This document shows, piece by piece, positions 36,601-48,361 of a stretch of 64,000 nt of DNA. The notes beneath the pieces are model-generated. The model was given only the letters and a program-made list of their open reading frames with translations. It was not told where the DNA came from and ran no database searches. The position numbers were made by a program, and so were the translations under genes. Source of the stretch: Helicoverpa zea (Eukaryota > Arthropoda > Insecta > Lepidoptera > Noctuidae). Numbering within the stretch: position 1 is the stretch's first letter; the number at the start of each line of letters is the position of its first letter. The DNA lies in the NCBI RefSeq assembly GCF_022581195.2, contig NC_061474.1:1488001-1552000 (forward strand). The letters are read 5' to 3'.

Positions 36601-38798
36601 ACACATAAGTTCCTTATTAAGTACAAAGTAAGAAATAAATAGTTATTATTTACAATTTTCTGTATCCTTTTTAAATTTTTCTTACAATACATAAAATATT
36701 TCGATCAATTTTCTCGTTGCACCATCTGTCAACGAACCTTTTGAATGATTCCGTGAGAGTGAGTGAATGACTGACCTCGTTCATCGGTCTTTGTGGTTAA
36801 AAAATGTATAGTTGTAAACGGGCAAAGCCGGGGGCAGGCACGAGCTACTGTTAAACGTTAAAATATTTCTGAATTACTGTAAAACAAGGTTTTTGTTGAC
36901 TGAATGCCGACAAATGTTGTTACCTTTGGATAATAGGATCGTGTAATATAATAGGTTTTAATTTTCTGTAATTCTCTTACAAGATACAATAGTTTGCGAA
37001 TATTAATGGCCAGTTTCATTGTTTCATAATAATTTTAAAATGGGTTTTCTATTTTACGTTTATTGAATTCACTATTGTGCTCGACCATACGCTTTGTCGA
37101 AAACTATTGTAGCTTAAACGAGAATTTTGCTACTTTATATAAACATGCAGAACTGGATCAATTTTGTAAAAATTACACTTTCAGAGTTTGTAACTATTCA
37201 CTGAGATGAAACGTGATACAAACCAAAGAAATGCATCATCAAATCAAAATCCATATGCTAATATGATTTAAATAATTCGAAGGGAGTTTTCTTTCAAAAT
37301 CTTATCGGCTTCCTGCGTTACATTCTGGCGTGCCAAGTGACGTCACAAGTCTGGTTCCACTTCACCAAGGAGGTACAATCATTATAATACTGCATTAAAT
37401 CGTTAGACATTTTTATTCACATAACATATTACTCTAAAGGAACTGGCTTAATAAAACTACTATATTTGAGCGAATCGTTAACTTTATAGTATGTAATATG
37501 TTTTATTTTCTTGTATATTGCTATTCAATTTTGAGCTATAGGTTATAAGGACCGATTTCAACAAAGCAGTCAAATATTTCTTGATATAACATAAATAATA
37601 AACATTTAAAATTTTCAAATCAAAATAAGTACATATGTAAATAAGTTCAAACAAGCATTAATTTTGACATTCAGTTATTTTTTTGTTGAAATCAGTCCAA
37701 TTTTACAACATCTAGATCAATTTCATTCTTCGTAAAACAATGAGCATCACTCAAAATTCAGATGTCAAAGTCAATTCAAATATCGAACAGCCTTATCTCA
37801 ACATCCAATGACTCCAATAAACCTTATAATGTCACATAATCAGCGAATTAAAAGCAATCAATGCGAATGTAATTAAAAACGAACTTTTACGAAAGAATAC
37901 ATCGTAAAATATCGACATGGCCGCTAATCGCAAACACTTAATGAATAAAAACGATAATTAAAATCGACTAAGAGTTAATTGAGCTGAAAATGGAATCTAG
38001 ATTTCAAATTACGAATGGCGTGGAGCCAAACGCTTTGGTTCTTTGCCTGCGTTTTTTTTTTCTTCTTTTTTCTTCGATCGCGTTTGATTCGGATAGTGTG
38101 GTAGTTAGCGCATTCCGATTCTCGATTTTTATTAGGCGCGAGAATTTCGACAGACAATCTTTTTATTGTGAATATTTGAAACTGTGATTAAGAATTTTAA
38201 AATAATATTTAGCATTTTAACATCTTTACTGCCAATGTAAATAGTCTAATCTCGTCTTATTAACTTCACAGTTTGCAAATATATTTTCCCACGACGTCAT
38301 GCAATTAAAAATATATTGCCGCTACATGTTTTCAAAACTACATTTTGTACCAACATGGCATAACCACACGGGTACCGAACAAAAACAAAATAGTTTGTTT
38401 TTAAAACCGATTCACTCGGTAAATCGATTCGGCGAGAACTCGATACTGGTAATCGTAAATCATATGAACAAAAGACGGAAAGGAAAATACAAATTAGCCT
38501 TATAATCGCTCGCTTAAACCCGGGTTTAAAGGCTACAGCCTAGTGAAAGAACATAGTAAACAAAGCAATGAGAATAACGCCTTTTCAATCAAGAAAGTAC
38601 GCATTAAACTTTAGACAGAAAAAAAATAAAACAATTTTCAACGGACAAACCGTAGTAAGACCAACTTTTTCAGTACCTATTCGAGTTTAATTAAGCAAAA
38701 TCTTAGTTGCTAATCGATTAATTGACCGTTAAAATTTTAGCATTCAACTATAATTCGCCATAAAATGGCCGAACGCTCGCCATTAGTGTGAATTCATT
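36601..38798. other. region downstream of ems/E5, nothing coding
   Basis: No gene is recognised on either strand. Short open frames at 37975-38187 read through poly-T/poly-A. ATCGATTAATTG and TTTATTAGGCGCG-like motifs occur between 38100 and 38760. Confidence 0.45.
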
Positions 38799-38804
38799 TT
38801 TATT
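38799..38804 (-). terminator. candidate polyadenylation signal of the ems/E5 gene
   Basis: This is the first perfect AATAAA I find on the minus strand downstream of the stop at 39905, implying a 3' UTR of about 1.1 kb. Weaker ATTAAA variants occur closer, around 39451, 39471 and 39575. Transcript data would be needed to choose between them. Confidence 0.3.
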
Positions 38805-39329
38805 TTCGGACTCACGGAGAAATCAAAACAACCTCCATACTAAAAACTGGTCTTCTAAATTGATAATGGCCATAAAAATACGAGCTCACAAATATAAAAA
38901 GAATGTGACACATTAAAACAATAGTCCGGACACGTCGTTAGTCAAACTAAACAGTTAAGCAACGCGTCAAAGGAATCATCAACAAGAAAAAGATCTCTAT
39001 CTTTAAATTCCTAACGCGTAGACAAATAGTCGTCGGAGAACAATCGTTGACGACTTCAAAACAATTTTGTTACGTCGCGAGCAATTACGAAACGCGATTC
39101 GAGAACGCGATAGTTTCCGAACGCATCTCTTAATAATAGGGACCTGAACGCACCCATAATCGCCTTCATCTCTATCTTACACCTATCTCCCTCTATCTCC
39201 AGTAACGCCCGTATTGTTATCTCCGTCTAACGTTGACAGCGCTCGTTGAGAAACCACGGACCCTGCCTATCAACATTTCAAATCTAAAATGTCTAATTAT
39301 ACCCACATCACTGGATGAACATCAAAAAA

Positions 39330-39690
39330 GAGCCATTTTTAATTAATTTAAGCCCGAAAACTATTATAATACGGCCAATTTTGTTATCTAATAAGCCGTA
39401 ACGCTAACAAGACCCGGGGAGCCATTTTGAAACCGTTTTATAAAGTTGATTTAATGATATGGCCGCTTTAATGGCTTTGGAATTGATATAAATTATTGCA
39501 AACACCACCTAACGCCCACTTTTTGAAGATTGATCACGTTGCCTGTTGATATACGGGGTTTAGTAATCAAATAAATTTTAATTAAAATTTGCAAATTTGA
39601 TTGCGTCATGGTAATGCCTAAATTAATTGTCTAAATTAAGATAATTGATGACAAATTCTAAGCGTTGGTTTGTTACTTATTGCGTATTGT
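39330..39690. promoter_or_regulatory. TAAT-rich candidate cis-regulatory stretch 3' of ems/E5
   Basis: Within about 360 bp there are repeated homeodomain-core sites (TTTAATTAATTTAAG, GATTTAATGATATGG, CTTTAATGGC, AAATTAATTG, GATAATTGATG) and few repeats. It may be 3' UTR or enhancer. Inference only. Confidence 0.25.
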
Positions 39691-39904
39691 AATCACGACG
39701 AAATGTATAATCAATCATAGAATTCCTTGCACTAATTCAAACGTAACGTTTTTACATTCGCTTTTCAAACCAAAGTCATTGTCAGTCGAAACAAGGCTAC
39801 CACCGCCAGCTAACATCTCTTAAAACTCATAAATAAATAAAACTATACTCTAAACATCTAGATTACATTAATATTTACACGATTTTATCACTTATTCCAC
39901 TGTC

Positions 39905-40105
39905 TTACGTTTCATTTTCACTTTCACTGAGTTCGTCCATGTCCATATCAATTAGTTCTTCATCATCATCTTCGTAGGAGTTGTTGAGCTGGCTGCCGTC
40001 ATCTGGCTTCATGTTTGAGGAGCCTGACTTGCCTCCAGTCTTCGCTTCCTCCTCTTGCTGCATTCGTTTGTGTTTCGTTCTTCTATTTTGGAACCAAACT
40101 TTTAC
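39905..40105 (-). CDS. ems: EMX-class homeobox protein (empty spiracles/E5-like), last coding exon
   Basis: This exon encodes 66 residues and a TAA stop (39905-39907). It opens with VKVWFQNRRTKHKRMQQEEE, which is homeodomain residues 45-60 and includes the invariant W48, F49, N51 and R53 of recognition helix 3. A Gly/Ser/Lys-rich stretch follows, then an acidic tail (EDDDEELIDMDMDE) ending SESENET. The acceptor CAACAG/GTA fixes the 5' edge in phase 0 and joins exactly to the exon ending TETQ at 56548. EMX-class proteins are nuclear transcription factors; in insects ems and its paralogue E5 act in head, brain and tracheal patterning (family knowledge). The homeodomain and the acidic ELIDM-type tail fit ems, but E5 cannot be excluded because the N-terminus is outside the window. 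The frame remains open upstream of the acceptor to 40243; that part is intron. Confidence 0.93.
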   Translation of the reverse strand, partial: VKVWFQNRRTKHKRMQQEEEAKTGGKSGSSNMKPDDGSQLNNSYEDDDEELIDMDMDELSESENET

Positions 40106-41502
40106 CTGTTGACAAAGATTTTCTAGGTTATTTTCAGTTTGAGGAAAATGTGTTTTGAAAGATGTGACTGACTGAGTCACGAGTTGTAGGGTTATGTTCA
40201 TTGTATCCAAATGTAACAATAACGAATAGAAAACACAAATCATAATACAATTTTACGGTAGATGCACAACAATAAAGGATTAAAGGAACTAGCCAATAAA
40301 AAACTATTGAATGCGACCCCTCCAATCATATATCACATGCTATTGAAAGAAAAATCCGTTGTCGAATTTTTCTGCGCGCCAACAACAGATTTCCCGCCCA
40401 AAAAACGTCGGCAGCCATTTTGTAAGACAATTTGTCACGTGGTTAATGGCTTGCGAAATGTATTCACGTTCTACCCAGCCAGTACGCTTTTGAGATATTG
40501 TAACTAATGCATGGAGTCTGTATATCTGTTATTCTGCCAAAATTGGATTAAAAGTTGTATATTACGCTTATTTAGGTTAATATTGGTTTATATTTTAGAG
40601 AAGTTGACAACGCAGTTTATTATAGCGAATGAGTCATACAATAAAGGGTAATTGTTACAATAATTTAACTTGGCTATTGTTCTGGAAGAAATACAAGGTC
40701 CTTATGCCAATTTAAGTACGAAGCTGTGCCAAACTATTATTTTGTAAAATGGGACAACTGCAGCTGAAACTGTTAAATGAAACGAATTATGAAGGACTTG
40801 CTTTCCGCTGTTTTAAGTCGAGAAAATATAGTTTTACATTTTCATTGTTGTAATTTGAAAACGACGGTACCTATTTATTTTTGAGATTTACCAACAAATA
40901 AGCTTGAGGCTGAAAGACATGCTTCAGCCAATACTATTTATAAGACAAAGTTGATGATTGAGAGGTAACAAATGCTGTCTTTAGTTTGAGCACAAACAAA
41001 ACTAACTAAGGAAGCTATATAAAATTTTCCACAGCAATAAAATTACCAAGAATTAGGTAGGAAACATATACGATTATATTTTTATAGTCGAAAGCAATAA
41101 GTTATCAGGATTTCCATTAAAAATCCAATGCGACGGTAAAAACAGTCAATCGCCATGTTAGTTACATAGGATTGGCGTGAAATTGACGCAATCGTACGTT
41201 TTATGGCTCCTTACAATTCTGTTCATGTTATAAATCACATTTTAGTTTATAACTGATAAAACTTTACACGGGAATAAACCATTAACTTTGATTTTTGTAC
41301 CATTTTCTATCAATGATTTTTATTGTTTTTATTTCCTATGATTGGGGTTTACGTGCTTGAAATAGGGTCTTATCATCTTTATTTTTTTTTAGATACAAGG
41401 TATTCAATTACCAACGGTAGCAAAACTATATTTACCACGTCCAATATTCTCTTTAAAGTTAATTATATTACTTTTCCCGATTTTATTGATCAAACCAAAA
41501 GC

Positions 41503-41680
41503 AGATGAGTACTAGTGTCGTACATGAAGCGACTTCCTATCTGACCTCCTCAACCTAGTACCTATCCTGGCAAGTGGCAACACGATACCCCTTGGTAAGA
41601 CTGATAGTCAGACTTCCTACCTTCTACCCGCAACATCTGTCCAAGACAACTGGGTCCTACAATTTAATCTGCCTTTGCCT
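41503..41680 (-). repeat. SINE fragment (28017 family) in the ems/E5 intron
   Basis: GAGTACTAGTG, GACTTCCTATCTGACCTCCT and CGATACCCCTTGGTAAGACT in SINE order; head and tail missing. Confidence 0.75.
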
Positions 41681-42039
41681 TCTGATCGCACAAATGCACA
41701 CTTTTTGATTAATCAATGTTATTTCACATCTCTACCAGATTTGCCCAAACTCTTGCTTAATCATGGTCCTCTATGGGAGAAAAATGACAAATACCGAAAC
41801 TTCACTTAGTAATGGCGTCTCCCCCTCAATTATGAGGTTCCATACTGCGACAGTCTCGCTACATTACCTTCAGTGTATCGACATCAAATATCAATCAACG
41901 TGTATCCGATGCCACCCTTTCTGGAAGTAATGGTGCGTGTTTGAGGGGCTTCTATGTATGGAATATTATATATAAAGTCTATAACATATAAGACGTTGGT
42001 AATTTTTGCTATTTTAAAGGCAAGGGGGTGTAAATTCGC

Positions 42040-42165
42040 TTGGTAACGTGATGTGGTCTCCAAAGTTGAGAGGAGAACGTTTGAAAGAGTAACCAGAGCA
42101 CAAGTAAAGGAACATTGGATGGGGTTAAAATCAGTAAGGGTGAGTTGCACTTTCTAACTGCATAC
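42040..42165. repeat. interspersed repeat E, copy 2
   Basis: CGTTTGAAAGAGTAACCAGA, GGAACATTGGATGGGG and CAGTAAGGGTGAG correspond to the copy at 33890-34015, much diverged. Confidence 0.5.
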
Positions 42166-42779
42166 AAAGATACCCAAACCATAACTATACTATCCGTATA
42201 TTTGCCGCCCATTGGTTAAATCACAGACGAAGATGAAAATAAGTCGATTATGGTTATAGTTAAATGGTGCAATAGTATAACACTGATCCACTGATTTGAG
42301 AATACAAAGAATTAGTTACAGAATCTCAAGTGGAATTTATCGTAGGTACCTAAACTCAGCACACATTGTTGGACCGTTCAAGCATCCAGTCACTATAATT
42401 AGAAGTACAACCCGCTAAAGTAAGTATGTCATAACGGCATATACGCCATTTTAGGTGTCGTATCCTCTTGCATTTTATGCTGAACTTAACGACCGTCCAC
42501 TGTTCTCACAAAAGCTTTTAAACCTGTGTTTAGCTGTTGTAAATCAAGTCAACTAAATGGATATTATTGCAGACTTGTCGTTAGTTTTACTACTATGTCT
42601 TAAGTATGATAATTGTGGTAGTAAATGATGTTGAGGAGGCTTATTGTTCTGTTTTAAGTGTTTTGACGCGTGATCTGTTCTGTAGGGTCTTGTGGAAACT
42701 ATTTGTGTGCTTACAAAAGGCGTTTGTGAGTAAATAACACCTACATAGTTGGTAATGTAGGTGTAAGTTAAATGGTTTA

Positions 42780-42875
42780 CCATCAGCCGTTTTGCAGGGC
42801 ACAGGCCTGTTCTCATAGAGAGAAAGAATGAGTAATATTCACTACCATTGCTCAATGCGGTTTGGTTGCATGGTT
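42780..42875. repeat. interspersed repeat D, copy 3
   Basis: GGGCACAGGCCTGTTCTCAT, GAAAGAATGAG and CCATTGCTCAATGCGGTTTG; same orientation as the other two copies. Confidence 0.65.
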
Positions 42876-43679
42876 AGACTTATAAAAATCGCTATGACAG
42901 AATGTAATGAGAATGTTCTTTAGACTTCCAAAAAGACAATCTAAGCGATTCATTTTAAACCGTTCACTAGTTCAGTTAGCAAAGAAAATCCTCAATCATT
43001 TTCTTTTCGTCACCTCCCAAAAATCCACACATTGCCCTAAAACTACTAACAAATAATAAAGTTATCTACAGCAATTATACTTTTTAATACTCTACCATCA
43101 TCATACATCTGACTACACAATTCAAAGTGTAGCAAAAATACCCCATTTCGAATCAACCCTTGAAATCCCGTAGGCCCATTTGCAGTCCCGGGTTATACGG
43201 AGCGCGCATCAATCATAAGGTCTGTTGTACCCTTAGGGACATGTGCTAGGTATGTAATTTTGTATCATTTCGCTTTTGTGTTGTAGGGTTAACATTTTTT
43301 TGGAGTTTTGTGATCTTTGTGTTAGTGTGGAGCTGTGATTTCACGCCTTTTTCATATTTTGGTAATGATTACTACTGCGACTTATGGATGATAAAATATT
43401 TTGGGGCTGTTTGGAAATTTGAAGACTTTAGAGAGTTTTCTCTTTCAATTTTCTTAAATATAGTTTCAGTTTTATAAGAATTGAACTAAAATGTAATCAG
43501 AATTCCTAAATTTTCTTCAAGTAAGTATTAGGAATAAAATCTCACTTGCCTACACGTGTTGAAGTTTAAATTCCATTCTAAAACACATACCTACCTACTT
43601 TAAATTTAAAACAGTAGGTAATCAAGTCCAAAACCTCAAAAAAATTCACAACACCCATCGTGCCATATAACAATTATCG

Positions 43680-44300
43680 CGTTCTGATGCAAATTTAATG
43701 TACTTCTACTCGCTACAACAACAATAAACTTTAATTCGTTTTACACTACGCATCTGCTCGCACGCACGAAACTACCGTAAAATGAGCCCTCATAAACCTC
43801 CATTATACCAACACAAGAGCTCTAACAACGCTGGTCGTTAAATAAAAGTCATAAGTCTCCGCAAACAATCGGTTTAATACGAAAAGGGATCCGCACAATG
43901 ATACCCGTACTAAATAAATAGGGGTGTCATTCAACATGCCCCCGAAATGCGATTAAGTGCTTATGTACCCGATTATGGCGGTCCCCTACGGATTACAGAG
44001 AGAGACAGACTTTATTCAACACGGCAGCAGTTAGAAAGAGGTCGAAACAACTAGGGGAGATACGCAATTAAGTACGCCGCGCGAATTCAGAGGAAAATTT
44101 AAACGGATCCCCGTATTACTTTATTGTAGGTCCATTAGTATGAAAGGGACTGGTATAGTTTAGAAAGGGACATTACAGAGACAAATTGGGGTTGTTAGAT
44201 ATTTTGGTGCAGCCTCGCCGAGCTTTAATTGGATGTTAATAAAGTGATTCTGTTAGAACGAGCGAGGCGAATGTTTTTTTGGTGACAACGCTCAATTATG
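43680..44300. promoter_or_regulatory. candidate intronic enhancer
   Basis: A higher-complexity, repeat-free stretch inside the ems/E5 intron with sites such as GATGCAAATTTAATG, GGTTTAATACG, GCAATTAAGTACG and GCTTTAATTGG. Its texture differs from the surrounding AT-rich intron. Inference only. Confidence 0.25.
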
Positions 44301-45004
44301 GCCCTTAACTTTTTAAGGAAGGGTAAAATAACAAAGAAATTAATAATAAGTACATCAGTTATCTTTACCATTAACATTTAAATAACTACTAGTTATTTTT
44401 AAAATAACTGTCATATTTTTTCGCGCGTATTTGAAATGACAGTTCTTCATAACTGTCAATGTCAGTTTATGAGTCCATTGTTCGGAAGCTCATGGCGTTG
44501 TGTGCAAAAGAGACGACATGACTCAATTGGCTGTCGCTTATAATTATTGTGTGTGATGTGTACTGGTTTTGATTGATTGACGAATTTCGCTGTAATGGCC
44601 GCCATTTTGAAGTTTTGGGCCGAGTAATTGAAGACGATTTTAGTAATGAAAAAGCTTAGTTTGAAAAACATGTTTCAGTATTTTGAGTAACGTTTTGAAA
44701 GTACTTTAGATTTGATTTAACGCCTGTTATTTTTCAGTCAGATATCGTGATGGAATCTATACATTAGAAATGCTTTCTCAACATCGTGTGTCGTATACTG
44801 ATGTAGGAGTACCTTTGTTAATTATAAACCCAATCAGACAAAGCCAATTAAAGGGCGAAACCATTTAAGCTTCAATCTTCAAAACAAACCAGACATTCTC
44901 AACCACAACACATCATCACTTCTCACAATCATAATTACTACAACAACCAAAGACAATTCGCATTAAACAAAGGAGGTTTAAGCTCATCAGCAAATAGGCC
45001 AGTT

Positions 45005-45295
45005 CATGGAGAACAAAATGACTAGAGGTGCCATAACGGAAAATCGTCTATGAGAATAGCGCGCCAAAATGCGGGTGTGCGGAGGACAACTAACATTACT
45101 GTTTTCGCCCTTATACGCTTTTTTTGGACCTGCCATTTTTTGTAATAGCAGAAATCATTGACAGAGGTTTCAGAGAATCCGAACACCTCGTTATTTCACT
45201 CGTAACTGATCGTTTTGGTCAGCTTAAGAAATTGACATAGAAGAAGGCACCTAACCTGCATTATGGCATTTTCGCTCATCTTTCCTTACTCCATG
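45005..45295. mobile_element. MITE, copy 1, with 8-bp target duplication
   Basis: 291 bp from CATGGAGAAC to TTACTCCATG, flanked by GGCCAGTT at 44997-45004 and 45296-45303. The outer about 30 bp of both ends are imperfectly inverted and share a GCCATAA block. An 8-bp duplication is typical of hAT-type transposition (family knowledge). No coding capacity. A related copy lies at 50844-51166. Confidence 0.82.
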
Positions 45296-47711
45296 GGCCA
45301 GTTCAACAGAATGAACCCATCAATTCAAACAGGCTTAACGCGAATTTCCTTTGCCTAAGACCCTAGTGATGCACTGCACGATAAAATGAAACAGTCGATT
45401 ATCGAGCGAAGTCCGGATGCGGGAAAGCGCGCGCTTACGTTACTTCCGTTCGCCATTAGAGGCACAGAAAATTGTTTTGTGTAAACGTTGAATTTGTAGT
45501 GGAAATCACGAGATACACGAAGTGGTTTTAATGTAATTGCTATTTAGAGTGTTGGGAAAGTTATTTTTAGTACAGAGTATGTTTAAAACATGGTCATCAA
45601 ATAGGGTATATACAGACTTGTTTCAACTAAAACTGGGATTAATAAGTACGAAGAAGAATAACCACTAAATAAGTTATAAATAAAATGGTAATTTAAAACC
45701 ATATTTAAATTATTTTTGCGATATTTATTACGGAATGAATAAATTCATCATTCATAAATTCACCCTAATTGCTTACAATTAATATCAACTCCTCAACCAT
45801 CTTTCAAACGAATACCGACTTTAATTAAATTACATTTTTTATTTAAAAAAAATCCGCAAATCTAGCCATTATGTAGATCTCAACAAAAACGATTTATGAC
45901 TGCATCCATTATTTAACTTTAAAAAAAAAATCAAAAGTTCATCGACCCCAATCAAAATTGGCTAAATAATAATGTAGAATTCCTTTACATTTAGCTACCG
46001 GACATACGAGACTTCGGTAATACCGGAACGGCCGGTAATAAAACCGTGTACGGCTGGTACGCGTGTCGATTTCCGACGTTAAGCGTCGTGAGTGGAAAAC
46101 GGACGGGAATCGTAATGGCGGATGATTTATCGTCTATGTTTTGGTTATGGTATGTATGATGGTGTCTTTGTGTAGTTCCATGCAGTACATATTTGTAATG
46201 TAAGTAGTTTATTTCAGGCAGTTAAAGGAACTGTTAAAGTTATTTGCTATCACTTAATGGTTGCGGAAAAGAATATTTATGACATTACAGATTTGCACGC
46301 AACAGGAAAATGTGCAATGAACTTAGGAATATATTTAACTATACCTCTAATATAAAGAATATATTTTTTAACAGATACCTACATAATTAGCGTATATAGC
46401 ACATACAATATTACTTAAATGATTTTTTGTTGCAACTTATCGACGTTCTAAAAACGACACAACCATAGACTAAAAAGAAAACTCAATTAGCCATTACACT
46501 TTTTTACAAAAAAAAAAAAACGTTTGAAAGCGTCCCCTCGTCCACCCCCCACTGGAGACCGCGTTACCATCGCCGTAGGGCTCCGCCCCATTATCACGCA
46601 TGCGCAGTATCACAATAAATATTTGCCACCTTTTTTTATTTGCTCAATTGAGAGGTAATCGAAATAGGTTGTGAGATTGACAACCTTATTGGTACGGGAA
46701 TAGATTGGGTGTTTTTTTTTCTTTTATGTTTATTCGGTAGCTTAGGTAAATAGTAGGTGGGAAGTATTGAATGTATAGGATAAAGTGAATTGAATTTTTA
46801 TTTCGAGAGTATTAGCTGGTTTATTTATAAATTAATTTTAGAATAGGGACTATTTATAAAATAATTGGGCGTAAGTAATTGCTTTTCATTTTGTAATTTA
46901 GATAGGCAGCGGAGAGATAAAATACAGATTTCATAAGTTTTGCAATCTGAAAAGCTACTTAATTGATAAAATACATTGTAAGGCACGTGTGCGTAATCTT
47001 AAAATCTTAAGGACTTTGATTTAACATCTTTTAGTACAAATATTTCGCAACGAAGAGAAGGTGTGAAATTAAGTGCACACCTGTACCAAATATTACGTAA
47101 AAATAAATAATATTCAATATTATTGTTAATATCACACCATATCTTAAACTAAACGGCCAATCACTGACAAAATATTATTATAATAGTTTGCCAACAATAA
47201 TAAATAACTGCAAATCGGCGAGCAATCGAGAACGAAAATTAAATTGCGAAATAAAACGAAAACATCGATAAAAATCCACAAGCGTAATGGAGAAACAACA
47301 TTAAACTTCAAAATTCGAATGCATTAACCAAGCAGCGCCGCCATGTGTCAGAAATTATGACTAATTAAAAAAAATATAAACCAGCAAAGAGGTTTGAAAT
47401 AAAAAACGCAACCTCCTCGTATTTCCCTCAAAAATTACGTTTTCACGAGTTCCAATAATCGAATTAAGTATGGTAAACATTTTATCTTAATAGTCGACTA
47501 TATACGAACATACGAACAGGGCAGCTGCGTGTAATTTAGTTAATAATATAAAATTACTTGTATCGAGAATAACCAGTCTTGGCCGTAAGTCATCGGGGCT
47601 TGGAAATAAACGTATTGGGTTTTAAGACTCCATGTCTGTTTACACTTCGAGCCGCCATTATTGAAATTTTGTTTATTAACTTAGGTACTTATTTAACTTG
47701 TAGTTACAATT

Positions 47712-47870
47712 TACAAACACACGGCAAACTTTTAGTCGGCCAATAGTTTGTTTGGGCTCATGAATCAGTATGAAGATGAATGGCAGTACGCACATTACAA
47801 AGATCAGGTATTTAACCGGTAACAGACTGAAAAGTTTACTTGGATCGAGATTTTCTTTAAAATCTGAACC
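47712..47870 (+). mobile_element. MITE-like element, copy 2 of the 20085 family
   Basis: AACTTTTAGTCGGCCAATAG, GTTTGGGCTCATGAATCAGT and ACATTACAAAGATCAGGTAT correspond to 20093-20180. A third scrap (TTTTAGTCGGCCGATAGC) is at about 52674-52691. Confidence 0.65.
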
Positions 47871-48237
47871 CGTGACGAGCAAATTGTTAATGGTTCTTTC
47901 AGACAGATAGTTTTTAACTTTATATTTTTCTTTACTGATGTAATAAAGAAAATTTATTATTGTAGTTATTAATTTTCTAGAATATATTCTGCGAGCTCGC
48001 TAAAAGCTCGTGTTATTGCGCTAATTCAAGACTTTATGTAAGTTTTTTCGACGATTCAAACACTAATTAAATATCTTTAATGGCTGAGTTGGTGATTGAT
48101 ATACACCTACACGATAATTTCAATTTATCAAAATAGCTGCGTTTTATAAGGGAAATTCAAATCACTGTCCTGTAAGAAATATTTTTTTTTACAAGTTTTC
48201 CAGTACCTAATAGTGTATTTTTTTATATACATGTAAA

Positions 48238-48361
48238 GGGACGGCGACGCGACACAATGTACTAGATCGTCGCGTCGCGTCGCGCCGAGCGGGACGGTTC
48301 TGTGTGGCGTGGTCCGTAATATCTAGTACATTACAACTGCTCAGTGTCGCGTCGCCGTCCC
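48238..48361. mobile_element. GC-rich foldback element
   Basis: GGGACGGCGACGCGACAC opens the element at 48238 and its exact inverse, GTGTCGCGTCGCCGTCCC, closes it at 48361. AATGTACTAGAT and its inverse lie just inside; the right arm has 11 extra bases. The loop has a TCGCG-type simple repeat (48270-48284). Its base composition is far above the AT-rich intron around it. Confidence 0.8.

Noticed and set aside
39960..39980. CAT repeat as a LINE tail
   Set aside because: It is the coding sequence for the acidic Asp/Glu run of the homeobox protein.
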